This document shows positions 26,541-36,282 of a stretch of DNA of 64,000 nucleotides, piece after piece. The translations under genes and the position numbers were made by a program. The notes below the pieces were generated by a model. It made no database searches and was not told the DNA's origin. It saw nothing but the letters and a program-made list of their open reading frames with translations. The DNA is taken from positions 486,236 through 550,235 of the forward strand of contig NZ_NISJ01000002.1 in NCBI RefSeq assembly GCF_002205635.1, given 5' to 3'. Source of the DNA: Sphingopyxis witflariensis. GTDB lineage: Bacteria > Pseudomonadota > Alphaproteobacteria > Sphingomonadales > Sphingomonadaceae. Within the stretch, counting starts at the first letter, position 1. Every line of letters begins with the position of its first letter.

Positions 26541-28151
26541 GTGGCGAGTATTGAAAGCATGGCCATCGCCGAAAGCGAAGCGTTCAAGCATAACCGCGCG
26601 ACGCACCTGGAACTGATCGGGGACTTTCGGGCGCTCGAAGCCAAGGTGCTGGCGGCGTCCGCCCGCGCCGGTCCCAAATTCGCCAAGCGCGGACAATTGC
26701 TGCCGCGCGATCGAGTCGCTTTGCTTCTCGACCGCGATGCCCCATTTCTGGAGCTGTCGACGCTGGCCGGAATCGGCATGCACGATGATGACGGCGTCGA
26801 GAACGTCTATGGGGGCGGCGTCATCGCCGGGATCGGTTTCGTCTCAGGCGTCCGCGCGATGGTGTTCGCGAGTGACGCCGGCATCAAGGGCGGCGCTGCG
26901 CATCCGATGGGCATCAAGAAGCAGCTGCGCGTTCAGGACATCGCGATCGAAAACAAGCTGCCCTATATCCAGCTGGTCGAAAGCGCGGGCGCGAACCTCA
27001 ATCTGCAGGCCGAAATGTTCGTCGAGGGCGGCCGCACCTTTGCGAACCTCTCGCGCATGTCCGCGCTCGGCCTGCCGACGATCACGGTGGTCCACGGCTC
27101 ATCGACGGCGGGCGGCGCATATCAGGTTGGCCTCTCCGATTATGTCATCATGATTCGCGGCCGCTCCAAGGTGTTTCTTGCCGGCCCGCCTTTGCTCAAG
27201 GCGGCGACGGGTGAAATTGCCCGCGATGAAGACCTCGGCGGCGCCGAGTTGCACACCCGGATGACAGGGGTCGGCGACTATCTGGCAGAAAGCGATGCCG
27301 ACGGGCTGCGCCAGGCGCGCGAAGTTCTTGCAAAGCTGCGATGGGATCGATGCCTGCCGGCGCCTGCCAAGCCCGGTCCCCGCTACGACAGCGAAGAATT
27401 GCTCGGGATCGTCTCCCCCGACTACCGCAAACCCTATGACGTGCACGAAGTCATCGCCCGCATCGTCGACGACAGCGATTTCACCGCGTTCAAGGCGGAA
27501 TATGGGCCACAGACCGTTTGCGGTCACGCCCGGATCGAAGGCCGTGAGCTTGGCATCATCGGCAACAACGGGCCGATCGATGCGCAGGGCGCAACCAAGG
27601 CCGCGCAGTTCATCCAGCTCTGTTGCCAATCGCGAACGCCGCTGCTCTTCCTCCAGAACACGACCGGGTTCATGGTCGGGGTGGAGGCGGAAACGTCGGG
27701 CATCGTCAAACATGGATCGAAGCTGATCCAGGCGGTAACCAACGCGTCGGTGCCAAAGGTCACCATCCAGATCGGCGCGAGTTTCGGGGCTGGCGCCTAT
27801 GCGATGTGCGGACGGGCGTTCGGTCCGCGCTTCATCTTTTCATGGCCCAACAATCGCTTGTCGGTGATGGGCGGAGAACAGGCGGCAAAGGTCCTGACGA
27901 TCGTTGCCGAAGACGGTGCCGCGGCGCGCGGGGTCGAGCCCGACCATGCCGGATTGGCGGCGATGTCAGAAAAGCTGATCGCGCAATATGAGCGCGAAGG
28001 CGAGGCGCTGTTTGCGACTGCGCGCCTCTGGGACGACGGCATCATCGACCCGCGCGACACGCGCCGGGTCGTGGTCTTCTGCCTGGACACCTGCACCGAG
28101 GGCGATGCCCGCGAGCCGGCGCGAAACAATTTCGGGATTGCGCGGCTGTGA
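26541..28151 (+). CDS. Acyl-CoA carboxylase beta (carboxyltransferase) subunit, MCC/GCC type
   Basis: 536 residues from GTG 26541, preceded by GGAGG at the end of the ligase gene. Carboxyltransferase motifs: FLELSTLAGIG, SDAGIKGGAAHPMGIKKQLRVQ, HGSSTAGGAYQVGLSDYV, FLAGPPLLKAATGE, and in the C-terminal half IGASFGAGAYAMCGRAF. The pattern is closer to methylcrotonyl- and geranyl-CoA carboxylase than to propionyl-CoA carboxylase. Transfers CO2 from biotin to a gamma-methyl carbon of an unsaturated acyl-CoA. Partner of the biotin subunit at 28960; comparable to AtuC. Confidence 0.9.
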   Translation: MASIESMAIAESEAFKHNRATHLELIGDFRALEAKVLAASARAGPKFAKRGQLLPRDRVALLLDRDAPFLELSTLAGIGMHDDDGVENVYGGGVIAGIGFVSGVRAMVFASDAGIKGGAAHPMGIKKQLRVQDIAIENKLPYIQLVESAGANLNLQAEMFVEGGRTFANLSRMSALGLPTITVVHGSSTAGGAYQVGLSDYVIMIRGRSKVFLAGPPLLKAATGEIARDEDLGGAELHTRMTGVGDYLAESDADGLRQAREVLAKLRWDRCLPAPAKPGPRYDSEELLGIVSPDYRKPYDVHEVIARIVDDSDFTAFKAEYGPQTVCGHARIEGRELGIIGNNGPIDAQGATKAAQFIQLCCQSRTPLLFLQNTTGFMVGVEAETSGIVKHGSKLIQAVTNASVPKVTIQIGASFGAGAYAMCGRAFGPRFIFSWPNNRLSVMGGEQAAKVLTIVAEDGAAARGVEPDHAGLAAMSEKLIAQYEREGEALFATARLWDDGIIDPRDTRRVVVFCLDTCTEGDAREPARNNFGIARL

Positions 28152-28963
28152 CCGGGGGCATGATCGATACCCCGCAGATGTCGGTGTTGAAGCTGGAGCA
28201 ACGCGGTGGCGCGCTCTTCGCAACGATCGACGATCCGGCGACGCGAAACGCGATCTCCGACCCGCTGCTGGCCGATTTCGACCTGCTGTTCTCGCGTTAT
28301 CGCGGCGCCCCGGCCGTTCGCGCCCTCGTGCTGCAAGGCAATAGCCGGATATTTTGCGCCGGCGCCGATTTGAGCGGCAAGTCCCTGGGCGGATCGAGCG
28401 ACGATCCGCATGCCGAGATGGTCGAACTATCGATCCGCGGCGCGCGCGTTTTCGGCGGCCTCCACGCCTTCCCCAAGCCGGTGATCGCGGTGGTCGAGGG
28501 CGCCGCGATGGGCGGCGGCATGGGCCTAGCCGCATGCGCCGACATCGTCCTCGCCTCGCCGGGCGCCAGCTTTGCCCTCTCCGAAGCGCGCCTTGGCCTC
28601 GTCGCGGCGCAGATCGCGCCGTTCGTGGTCGCGCGCCTCGGCCCGGCGATCACACGCCGTCTCGCATTGACCGGCAGCCGGTTCGATGCGGCGCAAGCGG
28701 CGCGCTTCGGCTTTGTCGACGAATTGCTGGCCGATCGCGCCGCGATCGATGCGCGACTCGACGTCATTCTCACCGAGATTCGCGCCTGCGCCCCTGGCGC
28801 CCTGACAGCGACGAAAGCGTTGCTCAACGGCTTGCCCGACTTCGACGCCGCCGCCTTTTCGCGATTAGCAGCTGAAGTTTTCGCTGAAGCCGTCCTCGGC
28901 GAAGGCGCCGAGGGCATTGCAGCGTTCAAAGAGAAGAGACCGCCGGCATGGGCCACGACATGA
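28148..28963 (+). CDS. Enoyl-CoA hydratase/isomerase family protein
   Basis: 271 residues from GTG 28148, overlapping the previous stop (GTGA); ATG 28160 is an alternative. Crotonase features: FCAGADLSGKS (oxyanion loop) and VVEGAAMGGGMGLAACADIVLAS, with SEARLGLVAAQIAPFV following. Placed between the two carboxylase subunits, as the hydratase AtuE is in terpene clusters and the methylglutaconyl-CoA hydratase is in leucine clusters. Likely hydrates the carboxylated glutaconyl-type product. Confidence 0.88.
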   Translation: MTGGMIDTPQMSVLKLEQRGGALFATIDDPATRNAISDPLLADFDLLFSRYRGAPAVRALVLQGNSRIFCAGADLSGKSLGGSSDDPHAEMVELSIRGARVFGGLHAFPKPVIAVVEGAAMGGGMGLAACADIVLASPGASFALSEARLGLVAAQIAPFVVARLGPAITRRLALTGSRFDAAQAARFGFVDELLADRAAIDARLDVILTEIRACAPGALTATKALLNGLPDFDAAAFSRLAAEVFAEAVLGEGAEGIAAFKEKRPPAWATT

Positions 28964-30903
28964 AGCCGTTTTCTAAAATCCTGATCGCCAATCGCGGCGA
29001 AATCGCGTGCCGCGTGATCCGCAGTGCCAAGGCAAAGGGCTATGCGACGGTTGCCGTTTTCAGCGACGCCGACGCTGGCGCGCGGCATGTCCTGGAAGCC
29101 GATGAAGCCTTTCGGCTGGGCGGTGGGCCGCTGCAGGAATCCTATCTGTCGGCCGAGCGGGTGCTGGCGGCGGCGCGCGCGACCGGTGCCGATGCGCTCC
29201 ATCCCGGATACGGCTTCTTTTCGGAAAATGCCGATTTCGCCGAGCAGTGCGCCGCCGCGGGTATCACCTTCATCGGGCCGATGCCCGATTCGGTGCGGGT
29301 CATGGGCGACAAGGCGCGATCGAAGCGGCGGATGATCGAAGCGGGCGTGCCCTGTGTGCCGGGTTATGAGGGCGATGATCAGGACGACGCTCTGTTCGTG
29401 CGCGAGGCCGACCGGATCGGCTACCCCGTCATGGTCAAAGCCTCGGCGGGTGGTGGGGGACGCGGCATGCGCCTTGTCCATGATCGCGGCGACCTCGCGG
29501 CAGCGCTCGTCTCCGCCCGGTCGGAGGCAAAAAATGCGTTCGGCGACGATCGGCTTCTCCTTGAGCGCGCGGTCGTCGATGCGCGACATGTCGAGATTCA
29601 AGTGTTCGGCGATAGTTTCGGGTCGGTCGTGCATCTTGGAGAGCGCGACTGCTCGGTCCAGCGCCGGCACCAGAAGGTCATTGAGGAAGCGCCATCGCCT
29701 GCGGTGGACGAGGACCTGCGGCGTCGAATGGGCGACGCGGCGGTTCGCGCTGCGGCGGCAATCGATTATGTCGGGGCGGGAACCGTCGAATTCCTGCTCG
29801 GCAAGGATGGCGAATTCTACTTCCTGGAGATGAATACGCGTCTTCAGGTCGAACATCCGGTGACCGAATGTGTCACGGGCATCGACCTCGTCGATCTCCA
29901 GATCGATGTGGCGGCCGGACTGCCCCTGCCCTTTGCTCAGGACGATATTTCGATCTCAGGTCACGCGATCGAGGTCCGGTTCTACGCCGAGGACCCGCGA
30001 CAGGAATTCTTGCCGCAAACCGGCGTGGCATCGATCTGGCAGCCCGCCACCGGCGACGGCGTGCGCATCGATCACGGCCTGGTGACAGGCCAGGTCATCA
30101 GTTCATTCTACGATCCGATGATCGCCAAGATCATCGCCACCGGCGCAAACCGTGACGAAGCTCTGCGGCGCCTTGTCCACGCAGTCCGCGGCACGCACTT
30201 GCTCGGCGTAGCGACCAACCGCGAGTTCCTGCTCGACGCCTTGTCGATCGATGAATTCCGGCGGGGCGATGCGACGACGGCCTTCATCGGCAAACATTAT
30301 GCTGACGGCTTCAAGCCGGGCCAAGGCGACCCGGTTGCGATCCTGATTGCCGCCATCCTTGCCGCGGAAACGGCCGGACAGGGTTGGTCGTCGAATGGCA
30401 AGCAGGCGCATCAGGTCAGTCTCGCCAGCGACGGCAGCGAAACCATCGTGCGCGTAGCCCGGGCCGGGCAACGCTGGTCGGCGCAAAGCGACGCACATTC
30501 GGCGTCGATTGCTATCGTCGAACGCGGCGACACGCTGGTCCGGTTCGAGGTCGATGGGTTGCTCCGGCGGGCGGTCTATCTTTGTGACAATGATGAGATC
30601 GCGATCGATCTCGACGGGCGGGTCTATCGGTTCGAAGATACCACCTACCGTGCTCCGTCGCGCGCCAGCGCAGGCGGCGACGGGGTGCTGCGCGCACCGA
30701 TGACCGGCACCATTACCGCGGTGCGGGTCGGCCAGGACCAGCTTGTAGCCCGCGGCGACGTGCTCGCGGTGCTTGAGGCGATGAAGATGGAACAGCAGAT
30801 CATCGCGCCGATCGCCGGCAAAGTCACCACCGTTGCGGTCGCCGCGAACCAGCAGGTAGCGGCGCGCGACATTCTGTTCATTGTCGAGGCGGAGCCGACA
30901 TGA
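28960..30903 (+). CDS. Acyl-CoA carboxylase alpha subunit (biotin carboxylase + biotin carrier)
   Basis: 647 residues from the ATG that overlaps the previous stop (ATGA). The biotin-carboxylase domain begins ILIANRGEIACRVIRSAK, with the ATP-grasp loop KASAGGGGRGMR, ERDCSVQRRHQKVIEEAPSP and FLEMNTRLQVEHPVTE. The C-terminus ends with the biotinyl segment LAVLEAMKMEQQI. Supplies carboxybiotin to the beta subunit. Comparable to AtuF or MccA. Confidence 0.93.
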   Translation: MKPFSKILIANRGEIACRVIRSAKAKGYATVAVFSDADAGARHVLEADEAFRLGGGPLQESYLSAERVLAAARATGADALHPGYGFFSENADFAEQCAAAGITFIGPMPDSVRVMGDKARSKRRMIEAGVPCVPGYEGDDQDDALFVREADRIGYPVMVKASAGGGGRGMRLVHDRGDLAAALVSARSEAKNAFGDDRLLLERAVVDARHVEIQVFGDSFGSVVHLGERDCSVQRRHQKVIEEAPSPAVDEDLRRRMGDAAVRAAAAIDYVGAGTVEFLLGKDGEFYFLEMNTRLQVEHPVTECVTGIDLVDLQIDVAAGLPLPFAQDDISISGHAIEVRFYAEDPRQEFLPQTGVASIWQPATGDGVRIDHGLVTGQVISSFYDPMIAKIIATGANRDEALRRLVHAVRGTHLLGVATNREFLLDALSIDEFRRGDATTAFIGKHYADGFKPGQGDPVAILIAAILAAETAGQGWSSNGKQAHQVSLASDGSETIVRVARAGQRWSAQSDAHSASIAIVERGDTLVRFEVDGLLRRAVYLCDNDEIAIDLDGRVYRFEDTTYRAPSRASAGGDGVLRAPMTGTITAVRVGQDQLVARGDVLAVLEAMKMEQQIIAPIAGKVTTVAVAANQQVAARDILFIVEAEPT

Positions 30904-32687
30904 GTCATCGCATGATCAGCATTGGCGGCGCCTCCGGCTTCTGGGGTGACAGCTCGATCGCCCTGCCCCAGCTGCTGGAGCATGACGGGCTCGACTATAT
31001 CTCCTTCGACTATCTGGCCGAAGTCACGATGTCGATCCTGGCCCGCGCCCGCGCGAAGGATCCGTCGCTGGGATATGCGACCGATTTCGTCAGTCTGATG
31101 GAGCGACACTTGCCGCGGATCGCCGAACGCGGGGTGAAACTGATTGCGAATGCCGGGGGCGTCAATCCAGTGGCTTGTGCCGACGCGCTTCGGACAAAAA
31201 TCGCAGCTGCCGGCTTGAACCTGCGTGTGGGCGTCGTCACCGGCGACGATCTGATCGCGATGCAGCCTGAGCTTCAGACCTGCAGGGAAATGTTTTCAGG
31301 AGCCGCGATGCCGTCGCGGCTGATGAGCCTCAATGCCTATCTGGGAGCAGCACCGATCGCGGCGGCATTGGGCGCTGGTGCCGATATTGTCATTACAGGG
31401 CGATGCGTGGACGCCGCGACCGTGCTCGGCGCATGTATTCACGAGTTCGGCTGGTCTTTGTCGGACTTCGATCGTCTGTCGGGCGGGTCGCTCGCCGGCC
31501 ACATCATCGAGTGCGGAGCGCAGGCGACCGGCGGCCTCTTCACCGATTGGGAGGATGTCGGCGATTGGGCGAATATCGGCTATCCGATCGCCGTGATCGA
31601 CGCGGATGGCGCTTTCGACGTCATCAAGCCGCAAGGAACCGGTGGCCTTATATCGCGCGGCACGGTTAGCGAGCAGCTCGTGTACGAGATCGGCGATCCC
31701 GCAGCCTATCTCCTGCCCGACGTCAGCTGCGACTGGCGGTCGGTCGAGATCGAAGAAACCGCTAACGGGCGGGTGCGGGTGACGGGCGCAAGCGGCCGCG
31801 CACCGACCGAAACCTACAAGGCGAGTGCGACCTGGCAGGATGGCTACCGCGTCGGCGCGACCTGGACGATCATCGGTGAAGCCGCGGCCGACAAAGCGGC
31901 CAAGGTCGGCGAGGCGGTTGTCTCGCGCGTCTCTTCACTCCTGTCCCAGGCCGGTTCAGCGCCGTTCAGCGAGACTTCGATCGAGATCATTGGCGCCGAA
32001 TCGAGTTATGGCGCGAACAGCCAGGCGCGAGGCGCGCGCGAAGTGGTGCTCAAGATTGCCGCGAAGCATGCCGATCCCAAGGCGCTGGACCTGCTGGTCC
32101 GCGAATTCACCTCCGCCGGCACCTCGATGGCGCCCGGCTTTACCGGCATGGGGGGCAACCGCCCCAAGGTCATGCCGCTTGTCCGCCTCTTTTCGATCGC
32201 AGCAGAAAAGTCGACCGTCGATGCTCAGGTCAGGGTCGAAGTCGATGGGCAAGCGGTCGCCCTGCCGGATGTGGCCAAGCCGTCGTGCGCCGACGCGCCG
32301 ACCAACGGCGACGGCGAGCCCGATGTGTCCGCACCGCTCGATGCGACGAACCTTACCAAAGTTCCCTTGATCCAGCTCGCGTGGGGCCGCAGCGGCGACA
32401 AGGGCAATCACGCCAATATCGGCATCATTGCGCGGAGGCCCGAATTTCTTCCCTACATCCGGCACGCGCTGCAGCCCGATGTCGTGGGCGACCTGTTCAA
32501 ACATTATGCGCCCGCCGAAGTGCGGCGCTTCGACCTGCCCGGCATCCATGGCCTCAACTTCATGCTCTACGACGTTCTGGGCGGGGGCGGCATCGCATCG
32601 CTGCGCAACGATCCGCAGGGCAAGGGTTATGCGCAAATTCTGCTGGGCACTGAGATTGCCATTCCAGCCGATCTCGTCCGTTCCTGA
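30900..32687 (+). CDS. AtuA-like protein (DUF1446, acyclic terpene utilisation family)
   Basis: 595 residues, ATGA overlap with the alpha subunit. The N-terminal domain shows ISIGGASGFWGDS, IANAGGVNPVACADALR and GADIVITGRCVDAATVLG. The C-terminal portion has AWGRSGDKGNHANIGIIARRPEF, the tail typical of AtuA proteins. The biochemical role of the family is unsettled. Its constant presence with geranyl-CoA-type carboxylases is the main reason to compare this operon with atu clusters. Confidence 0.85.
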   Translation: MSHRMISIGGASGFWGDSSIALPQLLEHDGLDYISFDYLAEVTMSILARARAKDPSLGYATDFVSLMERHLPRIAERGVKLIANAGGVNPVACADALRTKIAAAGLNLRVGVVTGDDLIAMQPELQTCREMFSGAAMPSRLMSLNAYLGAAPIAAALGAGADIVITGRCVDAATVLGACIHEFGWSLSDFDRLSGGSLAGHIIECGAQATGGLFTDWEDVGDWANIGYPIAVIDADGAFDVIKPQGTGGLISRGTVSEQLVYEIGDPAAYLLPDVSCDWRSVEIEETANGRVRVTGASGRAPTETYKASATWQDGYRVGATWTIIGEAAADKAAKVGEAVVSRVSSLLSQAGSAPFSETSIEIIGAESSYGANSQARGAREVVLKIAAKHADPKALDLLVREFTSAGTSMAPGFTGMGGNRPKVMPLVRLFSIAAEKSTVDAQVRVEVDGQAVALPDVAKPSCADAPTNGDGEPDVSAPLDATNLTKVPLIQLAWGRSGDKGNHANIGIIARRPEFLPYIRHALQPDVVGDLFKHYAPAEVRRFDLPGIHGLNFMLYDVLGGGGIASLRNDPQGKGYAQILLGTEIAIPADLVRS

Positions 32688-32725
32688 GCTTTGGCTTCTA
32701 TCTCACCATCTTACCGGAGTATCTT

Positions 32726-33127
32726 ATGTCGATCGAAGAAAACAAAGCCCTGGTCCGGCAATTCCTGGCCAAATTCGGGAGCGGCGATGCGGACGGCCTC
32801 ATCGACAGCCTGACCGACGATGCGACGTGGTGGATCGGCGGCAAGCCCGACCAGCTTCCGCAGGCTGGCCTGAAGACCAAGGACGGCATCAGTGCCGTCC
32901 TCAGAGGCATCGTCGCGAAGATCCCCGGCGGGATCGACATGCGGATCCACGGCATGATCGGTGAAGGCGACAAGGTCGCCGCCGAAGTCGAAGCGCATGG
33001 CGAGATCACCAACGGGCGCATCTATAACAATGAATATCATTTTCTGTTCACGATCCGGGATGGCCGCATCGCGGTCGTCAAAGAATATAACGACACGCTT
33101 CATCTGAAGACCATTTTCGCAGCGTGA
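32726..33127 (+). CDS. NTF2/SnoaL-like small protein
   Basis: 133 residues from ATG; about 40 bp from the AtuA gene. NTF2-fold pattern: VRQFLAKFGSGDADGLIDSLTDDATWWIGG, and a C-terminal strand FTIRDGRIAVVKEYNDTLHLKTIF. Members are isomerases, dehydratases or binding proteins. The gene sits between the carboxylase operon and the mutase operon. Substrate unknown. Confidence 0.8.
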   Translation: MSIEENKALVRQFLAKFGSGDADGLIDSLTDDATWWIGGKPDQLPQAGLKTKDGISAVLRGIVAKIPGGIDMRIHGMIGEGDKVAAEVEAHGEITNGRIYNNEYHFLFTIRDGRIAVVKEYNDTLHLKTIFAA

Positions 33128-33190
33128 CGCCTTGCACGTTGGCGACGCGTTCGTCGCAGATCAGAAGCCTGAAAGGGAGCCGTCATTCCG

Positions 33191-34867
33191 ATGACTAGCG
33201 CCGACACAAAGCCACAAGACAGCCCCTATGCCCTTTGGCAGCAGACGGTTTCGGCGCGGTACAGGGATCAATCCTTTGTCGCGCGCAACCGGTCGGGCGT
33301 CGAGGTCGATCCCGTTTACGGCGGCCTCGACCGGCATGGCAAAGAAGCCGAGATGCCTGGGCAATATCCCTATACGCGCGGTATCTACCCGATTCATTAT
33401 CAGTTCCAGCCGTGGATGGACCTCCAGATCATTGGCTTCGGCCTGCCCTCTCAGACCCGCGAGCGGATGGACCTGCTGCTCGAGCAGGGCGGATCGAAGG
33501 GCTATTTCGATCGCGAGGCCTATAATTTCATTTTCGATATGCCCACGTCGATGGGCTATGATCCCGATCACCCCGGCGTGCGCGGCAGCATCGGCGACTG
33601 CGGCATTTCGGTCTGCAAAGCGAGCGATTACGAAGTCCTGCTGGCGGGCAAGGATCTGGCGAAGACGACCGTATCGATGGTCCTCAACGCGGGGTCGCCG
33701 GCCATGCTCGGGCTGTATCTCGCGGCGGCCAAACGCCGCGGTTTCGCGTTCGACAAGCTTGGCGGCAATCTCACCAACTATATCTGGGATTTCTTCGGCC
33801 ATAGCGGCGGGACGAACTTCTCGCCGCGCGGCAGCTACCGGCTGATTGCCGACATCGCTTCCTATTGCGCCGAGCATGTGCCGCTCTGGAATCCCCTCAC
33901 CATCAGCGAGCATAATATCTGCGAAGCCGGAGCCACGAACGTCCAGGCCGTTGCCTATTCGATCGCCGCGATCATTGCGGTCAACGAAGAGTGCGTGAAG
34001 CTCGGCATCGATCCGGATATCGTCGTCCCGCGCTTCGGATTTCACGTCCGCTACGGCGAGAATTTCTTCGAAGAGGTGGCGAAGACCCGCGCGCTGCGGC
34101 GGGTATATGCGAAGGTGAACCGTGAGCGGTTTGGCTGCAAGAAGAATTCTTCGCTCCAGGCCCGCATCCATGCCCAGACCGCCGGCTCGCTGCTGACGGC
34201 GCAGCAGCCGCTGAACAATCTCGTCCGCAACGCTTATGGCGCGCTGGCGGCCGTGCTGTCGGGCGCCAACGGCATGACGATCAACGCCTATGATGAGGCA
34301 CTCGGCCTGCCGACCGAGGAGGCCGTGACGCTTTCGCTGCGAACCAGCCAGATCATTGCCGAGGAGACCGGCGCCGTTCATGTCTCCGACCCGTTCGGCG
34401 GTTCCTATTATGTGGAATCGCTCACCGACGACATCGAACGCCGGGTGTTCGAAATCATCGCCGACATCGACGACCGGGGCGGGCTGATCGCCTGCATCGA
34501 GTCAGGATGGATCAAGCAGCAGGTATCCGCCGCCGCGTACCAGTGGCGTCAGGAAATCGAGAGCGGTGCGCGGACGATGGTCGGCGTCAACAAATATACC
34601 ACCGACGAACCTGAGCAATTTGCGGTGTTCCAGCCCGATCCGGAGGCAGCGCGCATGGCGATTGCCGATGTCGAGCGGCACCGGCTTGAGCGCGATGCTG
34701 CGCGCTGCGCGGAGGCACTGGAAGACCTCCGGCGTGCGGCGGTGGAAGTCAATGAAGGCCGGGCGATCGGATCAGTAATGGCGAACCTCGTTGGCGCCGC
34801 CGAAGCTGATGCAACGCTCGGCGAGATGCAGGCCATTCTTCACGAAGTCTTCGGGCGCAACAAATAG
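33191..34867 (+). CDS. B12-dependent acyl-CoA mutase, large (catalytic) subunit of unusual specificity
   Basis: 558 residues. The methylmalonyl-CoA-mutase fold is clear: PYTRGIYP, LAKTTVSMVLN, GNLTN, RLIADIASYC, HAQTAGSLLTAQQP, DPFGGSYYVE. The two stretches that line the acyl pocket differ from the well-known enzymes. Where MCM has TMYRGRPWTMRQY this has IHYQFQPWMDLQI (68-80). Where MCM has SGYHMQEAGA this has SEHNICEAGA (239-248). So the substrate is probably not methylmalonyl-CoA. It works with the separate B12-binding subunit 13 bp downstream and the MeaB GTPase. A branched or quaternary acyl-CoA rearrangement is inferred. Confidence 0.88.
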   Translation: MTSADTKPQDSPYALWQQTVSARYRDQSFVARNRSGVEVDPVYGGLDRHGKEAEMPGQYPYTRGIYPIHYQFQPWMDLQIIGFGLPSQTRERMDLLLEQGGSKGYFDREAYNFIFDMPTSMGYDPDHPGVRGSIGDCGISVCKASDYEVLLAGKDLAKTTVSMVLNAGSPAMLGLYLAAAKRRGFAFDKLGGNLTNYIWDFFGHSGGTNFSPRGSYRLIADIASYCAEHVPLWNPLTISEHNICEAGATNVQAVAYSIAAIIAVNEECVKLGIDPDIVVPRFGFHVRYGENFFEEVAKTRALRRVYAKVNRERFGCKKNSSLQARIHAQTAGSLLTAQQPLNNLVRNAYGALAAVLSGANGMTINAYDEALGLPTEEAVTLSLRTSQIIAEETGAVHVSDPFGGSYYVESLTDDIERRVFEIIADIDDRGGLIACIESGWIKQQVSAAAYQWRQEIESGARTMVGVNKYTTDEPEQFAVFQPDPEAARMAIADVERHRLERDAARCAEALEDLRRAAVEVNEGRAIGSVMANLVGAAEADATLGEMQAILHEVFGRNK

Positions 34868-34879
34868 GAACCGATCGAG

Positions 34880-35296
34880 ATGCAAGATAGTGCGCCAAAG
34901 CCGCGCGTCCTCCTGACCAAGAGCTTCATCGATAGTCATGACCGCGCCATTGCGACGATCGCGCTCGCATTGCGGGACGCCGCGATGGAAGTCGTGCTGA
35001 TCGACTATGAGCAGCCCGAAGATGTGGTCACCGTCGCGCTTCAGGAAGACGTCGATATCATCGGGCTGAGTTTCATGTCCGGTGGCCAGGTCGAGACGAC
35101 GGAGAAGATCGTCGCTGAGCTACAGCGCCGCGACGTCCCCGATTTGCCCGTTGTGGTAGGCGGGGTCATTCGTCCGTTCGACGTCGCGCCGCTGGAGGCT
35201 GTCGGCGTCAGGGAAATCTTCCGGGGCGGTGCGCCGCTCGCCGACGTGGTCGCCACGTTCGATCGCCTCGCCCGCGCCTATCGGAGCCGCGTTTGA
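34880..35296 (+). CDS. Cobalamin-binding subunit of acyl-CoA mutase
   Basis: 138 residues. B12-binding fold with the axial-histidine motif FIDSHDRA (D18-x-H20-x-x-A23; the usual Gly of DxHxxG is Ala here), IGLSFMSGG in the SxL region, and VVVGGVI. Stand-alone small subunit as in isobutyryl-CoA and 2-hydroxyisobutyryl-CoA mutases. Follows the large subunit directly and its stop overlaps the start of the MeaB gene. Confidence 0.88.
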   Translation: MQDSAPKPRVLLTKSFIDSHDRAIATIALALRDAAMEVVLIDYEQPEDVVTVALQEDVDIIGLSFMSGGQVETTEKIVAELQRRDVPDLPVVVGGVIRPFDVAPLEAVGVREIFRGGAPLADVVATFDRLARAYRSRV

Positions 35297-36282
35297 CCGG
35301 CACGCGCGCAGGCTCTGACGCGGCTTCGCTGCTGAAGGCAGTCCGCGATCGCGATCCGCTGGCGGTTGCGCGCGCCATCACCGCGATCGAGAACCGCACG
35401 GCGGCGGGAACCGAACTGGCGGTTGCGGTGCGCGGCCGTGCCAGCCTGTGCCGAACCCTTGGCGTGACTGGGCCACCAGGCGCCGGAAAATCGTCGCTCA
35501 TCAATGCACTGTTGCCGGAATTGCTCCCGAGATACCGCCGCGTCGCTATCCTGACGGTCGATCCATCGAGCCCGATCAGCGGCGGTGCGGTGCTGGGCGA
35601 TCGCGTTCGCATGGCGGCGCACAGCGCAAATCCCGACGTTTTCATCAGGTCGCTCGCTGCGCGCGGCCACCTCGGCGGGGTGACGCGAACCACAAGATCG
35701 GTCATGGATTTGCTGGCTGCCGCCGACATGGATCTCGTGATCGTCGAAACCGTCGGTACGGGTCAGTCAGAAGTCGAGGTTGCCAACTTGACCGATGTGA
35801 AGATCGTCATCTGCGCACCCGGCCTCGGTGACGAGATGCAGGCGATGAAGGCTGGCGTATTGGAAATCGCCGACCTGTTGGTCGTGAACAAGGCAGATCT
35901 GCCCGACGCCGCGCGAACGGCCACACATTTGAAAGCCATGCTGCACCACCGGGGCCATGATGAACGCCGGTCCATGTTGTCGGTATCGACGCTGAACCAG
36001 GATGGCCTGAAGGCGCTAGGCGACGCGATAGACGTTAGGTTCGCAGGGCTTCCGTCCGGCCCGCCCGACGCCGCAGTCGGAGGCGGGATATCGCGATCGA
36101 CGCTCGCTCAGGACGTTGCCGACGCCGCTGCTGCGCTGGTGCTCGGCACGTCCGACCCCCGACTCGCCACAATAATTGAAAACATGGCGCAGGGTAGATT
36201 GTCACGGCACGAGGGCGCTACGGCTGCCTTGGGACTGCTGACCGACCTCGTCGCCTCTTTAGAAGCAAGGACCTATTCGTGA
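35293..36282 (+). CDS. MeaB/ArgK-type GTPase chaperone of the B12 mutase
   Basis: 329 residues from a TTG overlapping the previous stop (TTGA). G1 motif GVTGPPGAGKSS, then LTVDPSSPISGGAVLGDRVRM, VIVETVGTGQSE (switch II) and VVNKADL (G4). Family members load or protect adenosylcobalamin on acyl-CoA mutases. A dedicated copy beside the mutase genes supports that these form a working B12 enzyme. Confidence 0.92.
   Translation: MTGTRAGSDAASLLKAVRDRDPLAVARAITAIENRTAAGTELAVAVRGRASLCRTLGVTGPPGAGKSSLINALLPELLPRYRRVAILTVDPSSPISGGAVLGDRVRMAAHSANPDVFIRSLAARGHLGGVTRTTRSVMDLLAAADMDLVIVETVGTGQSEVEVANLTDVKIVICAPGLGDEMQAMKAGVLEIADLLVVNKADLPDAARTATHLKAMLHHRGHDERRSMLSVSTLNQDGLKALGDAIDVRFAGLPSGPPDAAVGGGISRSTLAQDVADAAAALVLGTSDPRLATIIENMAQGRLSRHEGATAALGLLTDLVASLEARTYS

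Noticed and set aside
28297..29856. 519-codon minus-strand frame opposite hydratase and carboxylase
   Set aside because: Antisense shadow; no SD and no recognisable domain.
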